Origin: Anaspis maculata
Lineage: Eukaryota > Arthropoda > Insecta > Coleoptera > Scraptiidae
Length of the DNA stretch: 64,000 nt
Assembly (NCBI GenBank): GCA_949128115.1
Contig: OX421964.1
Span: 1-64,000 of the forward strand
Direction: 5' to 3'
The notes below the pieces were generated by a model that was given only the letters and a program-made list of their open reading frames with translations, did not search any database and had not been told where the DNA came from. Shown piece after piece: positions 1-8,644 of this stretch; position 1 is the stretch's first letter; each line of letters starts with the position of its first letter. A program made the translations under genes and the position numbers.

Positions 1-2638
1 AGTCAACATCTTTCTTTTTCTCCAACCATTCTTCCAGTTTGACGATTAGCCTACTTGTCCAGTTTGTTGCGTTGCTCCACTGTTGCGCCCATTCCGCCAG
101 CAAATCTGCCCGTGCTTGCTCCCTCGTTTGCTTTTTGGCTCCATCCTCTTGACTGTTGTGGACATATATTCTCTCTTTTACAAGAAGTTTGAAGGGAGGT
201 AGACCGGCTATCACAAGGATGCTTTGGGTTGGCACTGTCCTGTATGCTGATGTTGTTCTTATCGCAATTTTCCTATTCAGAGACTCCATCATGTTGCTAT
301 AATGTCCATGTTCCAATGCCCTGCTCCAAATAGGTGCTCCGTAGAGCATCACAGAGTGAACGGCCGATGTCAGAGTTTTTCTCCGGTTAGCTGTTGGTCC
401 ACCAAGGTTCGGCATTAGTCTTGACAACGCGGCCAGCATTTTGTTTGCTCTTTCATGTGTCCTTTGTATGTGGACGGTCATACGTGCGTCCTTGTCGATA
501 TAGACCCCCATATATTTGATCGATTGTTTGCTTGTGATTGTTGTTTCTGGAATAACCAACGTGAGTGTCGGCACTTTTCTTCGTCCTGCTAGTAGCACCA
601 TTTCTGTTTTCCTTGCTGATAGTGTGATGCCCATGTTTTCAAGTTCTGCTTTCACCGCCGTCACTGCTTCCGTTGCGGTTTTCTCCAGCTCTTCTTTGCT
701 TTTGGCAGTTACGAGTAATGCTAGGTCGTCTGCAAATGCGACCATTTCTACGCTCTCCTTCATCTGCATTTTCAATATCCTGTCGTAGAAAATGAGCCAG
801 AGCAACGGCCCCAGCACCGATCCCTGTGGCACTCCGCATGACGTTTTAGTTCTTTTACCATTCTCCGTTACAATTTCGCGGTCTGTCAAATAGGACTGTA
901 TAATTTTCACAAGATATCTGCTGATTTTATGATTTTTCGTCAGTTCTGAGATTATTTCTTTCCACGGCGCGGAATTGAAGGCATTTTCGATGTCTAGCGT
1001 GACAAGGGCGCAGAATGGTCGTTTTTTGTAATTTTTCTTTTCTTTTGTGCGGTCCGCTGCTTCCATAACTTTCTTCAATGCATCCAGCGTTGACCTCCCT
1101 TTTCGGAATCCGTATTGATTGTTACTTAGCAGTCCTTTATCTTCTACTTCTTGCTCAAGTCGCGCTTTGATCAGTGATTCGAGCAGCTTTCCTGCTACGT
1201 CGATAAGGCATATTGGTCGGTATGTTGGAGTGTTTTGTTCTTTCTTTGGTTTCTCAATCAGAACCAGTTTAGAGCTTTTCCATATTCTCGGAAATTCGCA
1301 TTTTTTCAGGCAATTATTCATCATTTGTGTGACTGCGTCCAAATTTCCCAGAACCACTTTTTTAATCACTTCCGGTGGTATGCCGTCTGGGCCTGGAGCT
1401 TTGCCTGATTTTATGCGCTTTGTTGCCACCAGCACTTCTTCCTGAGTAAACTGTTGGGGCTCGTCGTTTAGTTCTATCGATGGCCATTTTTCGATTGGAT
1501 GTTGAGGGAAAAGCTTGTTGGTCTGTTTTTCTGTTTCTTCCTTGCTCAGCGTAATTCTCGGTTCGAGTCTAAACTTTTTCATGACAATCTGATACCCTCT
1601 TCCCCAGACATCTTCTTCAAGATCAGCAATAAGCTGCGTCCAAGCCTTTTGTTTCTCTGTCTTGATTTCCTCCTGGAGTCTACATTTAGCTTCTTTATAT
1701 AGGGTTTTAATTCCTTCCTCGGCAACTGGATTGTGTTTTCTTGCTCTGCAATAAGCTCTTCTTTGCTTAATACAGTCCTTTCTCAAATTGGCAATTTTGG
1801 ACGTCCACCAGTACACTGGAGCCCGGTTTGTTGCTTTCCCCCTTTTCTTCGAGAAGCTGAGGTCACACATCTTGGATATTTGTGTTATGAACTCTTTTGC
1901 AGTTGTACATTCATCCACGATGAGTCTGCCACTATTTTTTGCTGTGAAGTTCTCTAGGTTCTCCGGTGTTACACGCCATCCATTTCTTGTAGCGTTGTTT
2001 TGTTTCAAGCACTGTTGATTTGTTCTTTTGTGTTCGTTCATGAAGAATTTGATGGTGTGGTGATCACTTAGGTTTTCTGTGTCGTCCGCGACCCTCCATT
2101 TCGAGATTCTCCTGCTAAGGGCTTGTGTTGCCATAGTGACGTCTATAATGGATGATCCATTGGGGCCACAGAATGTGGGCTTCGTTCCTTGATTCAGCGG
2201 TGTAAGGTCATTTGTTGCCATGAACTCTTCCAGCAGTCTCCCTCTCTCGTTCTCAACTCTTGAGCCAAACAGTGCCGATTTTGCGTTGAAGTCGCCTCCT
2301 TATAATACTTCTTTGTTTGCAGATCTTATTTGTTGCTCTACTTCATCCAGTAATGTCAAAAAATCTTGTTGGTTTCCGTTAGGAGAAAAATAGACAGAAT
2401 ACACGATCGTATCCTTGAGCTCAATGTAGACGTAACCTTTTCCGCTGTGGGATTTTATCACAGGCAAGTTTGTGCTTATAAAGCTATCACAGTTCTCATC
2501 ACAAAAGTATTTTTTGGTTCGTTTTTTATTTGGCTCTTGACCAATGACTAGATCAACCTTCTCTTCTCTTATCGTCTGTTCCAGGAGGTCCTGCGCTGCG
2601 TGGCATCTATTCAGGTTGAGCTGATGTATCGATACCAT
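1..2638 (-). pseudogene. ORF2 (APE endonuclease-reverse transcriptase), copy 1, nonsense-broken and cut by window
   Basis: This is the 5' part of ORF2, codons 1-879. It starts at the ATG at 2638, the same start as in copy 2. Translation stops after 112 residues because codon 113 is TAA (positions 2300-2302) where copy 2 has TTA (Leu). The stop falls just before the GGDFNA endonuclease motif, so any product would lack the endonuclease active site and the whole reverse transcriptase. Beyond the stop the frame stays open to the window edge, with the RT motifs present, so this single change is the only break I see. Other differences from copy 2 are mostly synonymous or conservative. A copy this young could still act as an RNA template for an intact copy. 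Confidence 0.9.
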
Positions 2639-2862
2639 TTTGAGTTTTGTTTCATGGGGCCTCCTGCAGGTACGTCCCGTGTAGACAATTCTTGTATAAA
2701 TGAAATCTGTGTAAATATCATTTTATGTAAATAGGATTTCGTGTATAGATAAAATTTTAGTACACATATCTCTGTGTAAATAAGACTTGACGTACAAGTT
2801 GGACTCTGGTTAGGATGAATCATCTTCCCGGTCATTTGAATTTCGATTTGATCAGCCATTTC

Positions 2863-4992
2863 TTATTGCACAAGTTGGTGGCTTGCTCTCGCTTCTGCCA
2901 GTGCTTTTCTGAATGCATCACATCTCCCATCTCCAGTTGAATGTCTTGTTTTTTTGCATATTGGGCAGTATGGCTCGTTTTCGCAGTCTTTCCTTTTATG
3001 TCCGGGTTTGGCACATCTTTGACAAAGCTCGCTTCGATCTTCTTCTTTGCAGTCTAGAGCTTTGTGCTCGTAACTCCAGCACTTGTAGCATCTTTTTACC
3101 TCCAGTCTCTCTTGCAGCCTGCAACGGGACAATCCGATGCGGATTCTCACCAAAGTCATCACCCTTTCCGCGTCTTCTTTCTCCAATGTGACCATTGCCA
3201 TTTGATTTCGGTCGTTGTTTACGCTCCGCATTGCATTGATCTTCACCTTTTCGCTTGATTTGATCACACCTGTACAAATTAGGGCCTCTCTAACCTCTTG
3301 TGCGCTGGTAACAGTATCGATGTCTTTGATGTGTATCATTTTCTCCGTGTCTCCTCTGAGCGTTCTCACTCTCTTCCCTTGCAGGACTTGTTCAACTTTA
3401 TCTCTCACTTTTTTGTTGTTATCCGTGACTCTCAAAAGGAGGTGCCCATTTGCTGTCATCTTGACATTCTTAATTTCTTTGAGGATGTCATCCTCTATGA
3501 TGGTTTCTTTGAGCTTTTTAAGTGTATCCGAATAGCTATTCTCTGTTCCTTCCACTATTATTGCTTCTCCTCTTGAAGTCTTCGTGTTCTTGACATTTGG
3601 TTCTTTCCCGTCTTTCTTTGATGCAAGGATTGTAATCTGAAGGTCTGTACCCCTAAAGATCACTTCAACCATTTTACACATTGTGCTTGCTCTCAGACCT
3701 TGCGGTAAGGTTATACTGACCTCCTTGTTCTCAAATTTTTGAGCCAGTGATTTGATTTCATTAAGTAGAGAATACACATCCATTTGATTTCTGCCATCTT
3801 GCTTCGTAGGATCGAAATACACCACTACAATGTTTTTCTCCCTTGTACTTGTCCCTTCTTTTGTTTTGAAACTAATTTTTTGTTCAATGGTCGCGTAATT
3901 TCCTCCTGAGCATTGGATCTCCTCAACTTCCTGGAGCTCTGGGTGTCGGTTCAGAAAACTTTTGTTTTGGCGGCTCTGTCGGGCTGCGTCTTTGTCGCAA
4001 AATACCACAACGTTTGTCACGTTCTCATGAGGAATATCTCTGGCTTCCATCTTGCTGATTCTGAAGCTTCCTTTTGTCCATTGGTGTTCAGCGATTTTTG
4101 TGAATTCTTCAAATGTGTTTACTTCATAGTCATCAAGGTTAAGTGGCTCCTTCATTCCAGTTTTGTCATTTTGGCACTTCCGGCATTTGGTACTAGATTC
4201 CTGTAGTTGTTTCTCCATTTCCATGATTTTGGTTCTCTGTGTTTCTTTGTATTGTTCAAAATCTGTTTCAAGGATTATGAGTTCTTCTCTGATGCTTGTG
4301 TGCTCTTTTATCGCGATCTTCGTATATTTAAGTATATCGACGGCAAGCGCTTGGATTTCGCGTGGTACGTCGATGTTGTTTTTACCAACTTGGACAAGCT
4401 TTCGAGCGAGAGCCTTTATCTCATGCAGCTGTTGACTGGGCTCGGCACTACTGTCTCCTTCGCGAATTTGCAAGGGTGAGGTCTCCTCGATCAACTTCCG
4501 TTTCTTGCTCTCTTGTTTTGGTATTGGTGTGCTCATGACAAAATCTTCTAGGAAAGTTCTATCAGGGACCGAGTGCGATCTCTGTTTGTTTGGCGGTGTT
4601 CTCCTGGTATCACGATTCCTGTGTCTCTGTGATAGCTCTTCGGCTTGCGAGTCTTCAGCTTCCATTTCCAAATCCAATGCGTCTTCAGTTTCTACGGTGT
4701 TGGTCATAACTGGGGGAGTCCTCTTGAGGCAGAAGACCGGCACAAAAAGATCAGTACTTCTTACTTCCATTTCCTTCTTTTCCAGGTTCATAGCTGCGTC
4801 GTCTAAGGTTCCAGTTACAAAACTGCATTCCTCGGCCTGGTTCGTCACCATGGATGCTGGGCGGTTGCAGGATGACCGTCGAGAGGAGCCCGCTCGACCA
4901 CTCTCTTCCTCGACGGGTACTGGGGTTCCGAGCCCCTGCACCGTAACCTTGGGCCCGTCTTTCGACGGGGTTTCCTCGTGTTGTGTCTCCAT
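2863..4992 (-). CDS. ORF1 gag-like RNA-binding protein, copy 1 (709 aa)
   Basis: This is the intact first ORF of the retrotransposon. The start ATG at 4992 follows a 5' UTR of about 260 nt. The protein appears identical to ORF1 of copy 2; I see one synonymous nucleotide change. It has an acidic, low-complexity N-terminal half, a basic patch KKRKL near residue 163 that could be a nuclear localisation signal, a probable coiled coil around residues 215-275, and three C-terminal zinc knuckles at about 635-648, 657-670 and 676-691. The first two are C-x2-C-x4-H-x4-C and the third is C-x2-C-x4-H-x6-C. Three CCHC knuckles are typical of R1-clade ORF1. In the SART/TRAS family this protein binds element RNA and carries it to telomeres. 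That role is family knowledge, not shown here. Confidence 0.93.
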   Translation of the reverse strand: METQHEETPSKDGPKVTVQGLGTPVPVEEESGRAGSSRRSSCNRPASMVTNQAEECSFVTGTLDDAAMNLEKKEMEVRSTDLFVPVFCLKRTPPVMTNTVETEDALDLEMEAEDSQAEELSQRHRNRDTRRTPPNKQRSHSVPDRTFLEDFVMSTPIPKQESKKRKLIEETSPLQIREGDSSAEPSQQLHEIKALARKLVQVGKNNIDVPREIQALAVDILKYTKIAIKEHTSIREELIILETDFEQYKETQRTKIMEMEKQLQESSTKCRKCQNDKTGMKEPLNLDDYEVNTFEEFTKIAEHQWTKGSFRISKMEARDIPHENVTNVVVFCDKDAARQSRQNKSFLNRHPELQEVEEIQCSGGNYATIEQKISFKTKEGTSTREKNIVVVYFDPTKQDGRNQMDVYSLLNEIKSLAQKFENKEVSITLPQGLRASTMCKMVEVIFRGTDLQITILASKKDGKEPNVKNTKTSRGEAIIVEGTENSYSDTLKKLKETIIEDDILKEIKNVKMTANGHLLLRVTDNNKKVRDKVEQVLQGKRVRTLRGDTEKMIHIKDIDTVTSAQEVREALICTGVIKSSEKVKINAMRSVNNDRNQMAMVTLEKEDAERVMTLVRIRIGLSRCRLQERLEVKRCYKCWSYEHKALDCKEEDRSELCQRCAKPGHKRKDCENEPYCPICKKTRHSTGDGRCDAFRKALAEARASHQLVQ

Positions 4993-5069
4993 TAAAAGTC
5001 AAAAGGAGGTCCTTGCGTTTTAAACCTCCCGCCAGGTATTTTGTCGTCGTTTCAGAGGGGAGACGTCCT

Positions 5070-5100
5070 CCCCCGGTGGTCCCCCCGGACCCACCGGGGG
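5070..5100 (-). other. 5' UTR hairpin, copy 1
   Basis: A perfect 10-bp inverted repeat (arms CCCCCGGTGG at 5070-5079 and CCACCGGGGG at 5091-5100) flanks an 11-nt loop. It lies about 80 nt upstream of the ORF1 start. Copy 3 has it intact and copy 2 has one mismatch. It would form a very stable GC-rich stem in the mRNA leader. Its function is not known to me. Confidence 0.7.
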
Positions 5101-5255
5101 TTGTGCTGTTTCTTAGCTTTCACCGCTCTCCATCAACCTTCCCGGCATGGGTGACCCTGCCAGGAGCCCGTGCTCCCGCCGGTATTGCTTTCAGGATCAT
5201 TGCAGTTACTTGAGCCCCTCCACCAACTACAAGGTCTTACAGCACCTAGGAGGGG

Positions 5256-5263
5256 ACCTGACC
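5256..5263 (-). repeat. Eight-base telomeric spacer between copies 1 and 2
   Basis: The eight bases ACCTGACC (minus strand GGTCAGGT) are 1.6 units of TCAGG. They are all that separates the 5' end of copy 1 from the poly(A) of copy 2. This places the two elements head-to-tail, with the second inserted almost at the 5' edge of the first. Confidence 0.85.
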
Positions 5264-5288
5264 TTTTTTTTTTTTTTTTTTTTTTTTT
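5264..5288 (-). other. Poly(A) tail of copy 2
   Basis: Twenty-five T on the + strand are the poly(A) at the element's 3' end. They directly follow ACC of the telomeric repeat and directly precede the 3' UTR. This junction marks where target-primed reverse transcription began. Confidence 0.92.
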
Positions 5289-5291
5289 GCT

Positions 5292-5312
5292 CCTCTGCTC
5301 TTCTGGCAGAGG
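5292..5312 (-). other. 3'-terminal stem-loop next to the poly(A), copy 2
   Basis: The arms CCTCTGC (5292-5298) and GCAGAGG (5306-5312) pair perfectly around a 7-nt loop. The stem ends three bases from the poly(A) and is unchanged in copy 3 at 15120-15140. In SART1 the 3' UTR carries structures needed for recognition by its own reverse transcriptase. By analogy this is the likely recognition element, but that is inference. Confidence 0.65.
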
Positions 5313-5332
5313 CGGAGGGGAAATCGCTTGAC

Positions 5333-5359
5333 ACCCGGCGATGGTTCTATCCGCCGGGT
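5333..5359 (-). other. Second 3' UTR stem-loop, copy 2
   Basis: The arms ACCCGGCG (5333-5340) and CGCCGGGT (5352-5359) pair over eight bases around an 11-nt loop. In copy 3 a substitution shortens the stem to seven pairs, ACCCGGC with GCCGGGT (15161-15167 and 15181-15187). It lies about 45 nt upstream of the poly(A). Confidence 0.55.
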
Positions 5360-5474
5360 AGTGCCGGGCGCCAAACCGGCTAAAAACCCTCCGAGGACCT
5401 AGTGGTTATCCGCCCCCCGGGACCGCGTGAGCATTGCTTCAAGGGGCGGTTGGTCCAATCTAGTTCTTGCTGAT

Positions 5475-8420
5475 CTAGTTTAACTGACGTTCTCGTTGCC
5501 TCTCTGCTTCAGCGCGCCTCATCATAACTTCCTTCAGGTACTCTGTCACAGCTTCCCAGTCTTGAAGCATTTCGGGCACCAAGTTCATAACGGTGATGGT
5601 TTTCTCTATCCTGCTTTGTAATTTGCTTCTTAGGTCTGCAACGCCGCTACAGACGAAAATAGCGTGCTCTGCGTCATCTAGTTCTGCTTCACATAGATCG
5701 CAAATATGATTTCTTGTCTTGCCGATTTTTTCTCTGTATTGCCCAAAACTCCCGTGTCCAGTAAGAGCCTGTGTAACATAGTAGTCAACATCTTTCTTTT
5801 TCTCCAACCATTCTTCCAGTTTGACGATTAGCCTACTTGTCCAGTTTGTTGCGTTGCTCCACTGTTGCGCCCATTCCGCCAGCAAATCTGCCCGTGCTTG
5901 CTCCCTCGTTTGCTTTTTGGCTCCATCCTCTTGACTGTTGTGGACATATATTCTCTCTTTTACAAGAAGTTTGAAGGGAGGTAGACCGGCTATCACAAGG
6001 ATGCTTTGGGTTGGCACTGTCCTGTATGCTGATGTTGTTCTTATCGCAATTTTCCTATTCAGAGACTCCATCATGTTGCTATAATGTCCATGTTCCAATG
6101 CCCTGCTCCAAATAGGTGCTCCGTAGAGCATCACAGAGTGAACGGCCGATGTCAGAGTTTTTCTCCGGTTAGCTGTTGGTCCACCAAGGTTCGGCATTAG
6201 TCTTGACAACGCGGCCAGCATTTTGTTTGCTCTTTCATGTGTCCTTTGTATGTGGACGGTCATACGTGCGTCCTTGTCGATATAGACCCCCATATATTTG
6301 ATCGATTGTTTGCTTGTGATTGTTGTTTCTGGAATAACCAACGTGAGTGTCGGCACTTTTCTTCGTCCTGCTAGTAGCACCATTTCTGTTTTCCTTGCTG
6401 ATAGTGTGATGCCCATGTTTTCAAGTTCTGCTTTCACCGCCGTCACTGCTTCCGTTGCGGTTTTCTCCAGCTCTTCTTTGCTTTTGGCAGTTACGAGTAA
6501 TGCTAGGTCGTCTGCAAATGCGACCATTTCTACGCTCTCCTTCATCTGCATTTTCAATATCCTGTCGTAGAAAATGAGCCAGAGCAACGGCCCCAGCACC
6601 GATCCCTGTGGCACTCCGCATGACGTTTTAGTTCTTTTACCATTCTCCGTTACAATTTCGCGGTCTGTCAAATAGGACTGTATAATTTTCACAAGGTATC
6701 TGCTGATTTTATGATTTTTCGTCAGTTCTGAGATTATTTCTTCCCACGGCGCGGAATTGAAGGCATTTTCGATGTCTAGCGTGACAAGGGCGCAGAATGG
6801 TCGTTTTTTGTAATTTTTCTTTTCTTTTGTGCGGTCCGCTGCTTCCATAACTTTCTTCAATGCATCCAGCGTTGACCTCCCTTTTCGGAATCCGTATTGA
6901 TTGTTACTTAGCAGTCCTTTATCTTCTACTTCTTGCTCAAGTCGCGCTTTGATCAGTGATTCGAGCAGCTTTCCTGCTACGTCGATAAGGCATATTGGTC
7001 GGTATGTTGGAGTGTTTTGTTCTTTCTTTGGTTTCTCAATCAGAACCAGTTTAGAGCTTTTCCATATTCTCGGAAATTCGCATTTTTTCAGGCAATTATT
7101 CATCATTTGTGTGACTGCGTCCAAATTCCCCAGAACCACTTTTTTAATCACTTCCGGTGGTATGCCGTCTGGGCCTGGAGCTTTGCCTGATTTTATGCGC
7201 TTTGTTGCCACCAGCACTTCTTCCTGAGTAAACTGTTGGGGCTCGTCGTTTAGTTCTATCGATGGCCATTTTTCGATTGGATGTTGAGGGAAAAGCTTGT
7301 TGGTCTGTTTTTCTGTTTCTTCCTTGCTCAGCGTAATTCTCGGTTCGAGTCTAAACTTTTTCATGACAATCTGATACCCTCTTCCCCAGACATCTTCTTC
7401 AAGATCAGCAATAAGCTGCGTCCAAGCCTTTTGTTTCTCTGTCTTGATTTCCTCCTGGAGTCTACATTTAGCTTCTTTGTATAGGGTTTTAATTCCTTCC
7501 TCGGCAGCTGGATTGTGTTTTCTTGCTCTGCAATAAGCTCTTCTTTGCTTAATACAGTCCTTTCTCAAATTGGCAATTTTGGACGTCCACCAGTACACTG
7601 GAGCCCGGTTTGTTGCTTTCCCCCTTTTCTTTGAGAAGCTGAGGTCGCACATCTTGGATATTTGTGTTATGAACTCTTTTGCAGTTGTACATTCATCCAC
7701 GATGAGTCTGCCACTATTTTTTGCTGTGAAGTTCTCTAGGTTCTCCGGTGTTACACGCCATCCATTTCTTGTAGCGTTGTTTTGTTTCAAGCACTGTTGA
7801 TTTGTTCTTTTGTGTTCGTTCATGAAGAATTTGATGGTGTGGTGATCACTTAGGTTTTCTGTGTCGTCCGCGACCCTCCATTTCGAGATTCTCCTGCTAA
7901 GGGCTTGTGTTGCCATAGTGACGTCTATAATGGATGATCCATTGGGGCCACAGAATGTGGGCTTCGTTCCTTGATTCAGCGGTATAAGGTCATTGGTTGC
8001 CATGAACTCTTCCAGCAGTCTCCCTCTCTCGTTCTCAACTCTTGAGCCAAACAGTGCCGATTTTGCGTTGAAGTCGCCTCCTAATAATACTTCTTTGTTT
8101 GCAGATCTTATCTGTTGCTCTACTTCATCCAGTAATGTCACAAAATCTTGTTGGTTTCCGTTAGGAGAAAAATAGACAGAATACACGATCGTATCCTTGA
8201 GCTCAATGTAGACGTAACCTTTTCCGCTGTGGGACTTTATCACAGGCAAGTTTGTGCTTATAAAGCTATCACAGTTCTCATCACAAAAGTATTTTTTGGT
8301 TCGTTTTTTATTTGGCTCTTGACCAATGACTAGATCAACCTTCTCTTCTCTTATCGTCTGTTCCAGGAGGTCCTGCGCTGCGTGGCATCTATTCAGGTTG
8401 AGCTGATGTATCGATACCAT
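5475..8420 (-). CDS. ORF2 endonuclease-reverse transcriptase, copy 2 (981 aa, intact)
   Basis: This is the enzyme of the retrotransposon. The N-terminal APE-type endonuclease (about 1-200) shows QLNLNR (6-11), GQEP with catalytic Glu35, GGDFNA with Asp116/Asn118, and SDHH with Asp192/His193. It nicks the telomeric target. The reverse transcriptase (about 400-720) shows YRPICL (473-478), NQYGFRKGRS (507-516), LDIENAFN with Asp549, CGVPQGSVLGP (601-611) and FADD with Asp637/Asp638. The C-terminus has a C-x2-C-x8-H-x4-C finger at Cys907, Cys910, His919 and Cys924, as in R1-clade elements. All catalytic residues are present. I chose the ATG at 8420 because a stop lies in frame upstream at 8505-8507 and the APE domain begins almost at once. 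There is no RNase H or protease domain, as expected. Confidence 0.95.
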   Translation of the reverse strand: MVSIHQLNLNRCHAAQDLLEQTIREEKVDLVIGQEPNKKRTKKYFCDENCDSFISTNLPVIKSHSGKGYVYIELKDTIVYSVYFSPNGNQQDFVTLLDEVEQQIRSANKEVLLGGDFNAKSALFGSRVENERGRLLEEFMATNDLIPLNQGTKPTFCGPNGSSIIDVTMATQALSRRISKWRVADDTENLSDHHTIKFFMNEHKRTNQQCLKQNNATRNGWRVTPENLENFTAKNSGRLIVDECTTAKEFITQISKMCDLSFSKKRGKATNRAPVYWWTSKIANLRKDCIKQRRAYCRARKHNPAAEEGIKTLYKEAKCRLQEEIKTEKQKAWTQLIADLEEDVWGRGYQIVMKKFRLEPRITLSKEETEKQTNKLFPQHPIEKWPSIELNDEPQQFTQEEVLVATKRIKSGKAPGPDGIPPEVIKKVVLGNLDAVTQMMNNCLKKCEFPRIWKSSKLVLIEKPKKEQNTPTYRPICLIDVAGKLLESLIKARLEQEVEDKGLLSNNQYGFRKGRSTLDALKKVMEAADRTKEKKNYKKRPFCALVTLDIENAFNSAPWEEIISELTKNHKISRYLVKIIQSYLTDREIVTENGKRTKTSCGVPQGSVLGPLLWLIFYDRILKMQMKESVEMVAFADDLALLVTAKSKEELEKTATEAVTAVKAELENMGITLSARKTEMVLLAGRRKVPTLTLVIPETTITSKQSIKYMGVYIDKDARMTVHIQRTHERANKMLAALSRLMPNLGGPTANRRKTLTSAVHSVMLYGAPIWSRALEHGHYSNMMESLNRKIAIRTTSAYRTVPTQSILVIAGLPPFKLLVKERIYVHNSQEDGAKKQTREQARADLLAEWAQQWSNATNWTSRLIVKLEEWLEKKKDVDYYVTQALTGHGSFGQYREKIGKTRNHICDLCEAELDDAEHAIFVCSGVADLRSKLQSRIEKTITVMNLVPEMLQDWEAVTEYLKEVMMRRAEAERQRERQLN

Positions 8421-8644
8421 TTTGAGTTTTGTTTCATGGGGCCTCCTGCAGGTACGTCCCGTGTAGACAATTCTTGTATAAATGAAACCTGTGTAAATAT
8501 CATTTTATGTAAATAGGATTTCGTGTATAGATAAAATTTTAGTACACACATTTCTGTGTAAATAAGACTTGACGTACAAGTTGGACTCTGGTTAGGATGA
8601 ATCATCTTCCCGGTCATTTGAATTTCGATTTGATCAGCCATTTC
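8421..8644 (-). other. ORF1-ORF2 linker with degenerate short repeats, copy 2
   Basis: This AT-rich linker of 224 nt separates the ORF1 stop from the ORF2 ATG. The ORF1 stop is followed in the same frame by GAA ATG, which opens an 82-codon frame (8641-8393) that ends 28 nt inside ORF2. ORF2 is in another frame. The middle (about 8461-8575) is made of some seven degenerate 16-18 nt repeats resembling TATTTACACARRAAT. Comparing copies 2 and 3, the 82-codon frame differs at 7 of 82 residues, while ORF1 differs at 8 of 709. The linker therefore behaves as non-coding spacer, perhaps involved in ORF2 translation by reinitiation. Equivalent linkers are at 2639-2862 and 18249-18472. Confidence 0.7.

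Larger units (their letters stand above)
1..5255 (-). mobile_element. SART-like telomeric non-LTR retrotransposon, copy 1 (3' end beyond window)
   Basis: This is an R1-clade non-LTR retrotransposon read on the minus strand. Its 5' end is at about 5255, where GGGG meets the telomeric ACCTG repeat. The window starts inside ORF2 at codon 880, so the last hundred or so codons, the 3' UTR and the poly(A) are not visible. It aligns with copy 2 at a constant offset of 5782 bp with no indels and about twenty substitutions (about 0.4%), so it is young. ORF1 is intact and ORF2 has a nonsense codon. The 5' UTR is 4993-5255 and holds a 10-bp hairpin and a 26-codon upstream ORF at 5120-5200. The ORF1-ORF2 linker is 2639-2862. 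The assignment to SART rather than TRAS rests on the sense strand matching TCAGG. Confidence 0.93.

Noticed and set aside
2611..2859. 82-codon frame after the ORF1 stop as a third retrotransposon gene
   Set aside because: It is present in all three copies but changes at about 8.5% of residues between copies 2 and 3, against about 1% for ORF1, so it is not under protein constraint. It is kept only as a possible translation relay.
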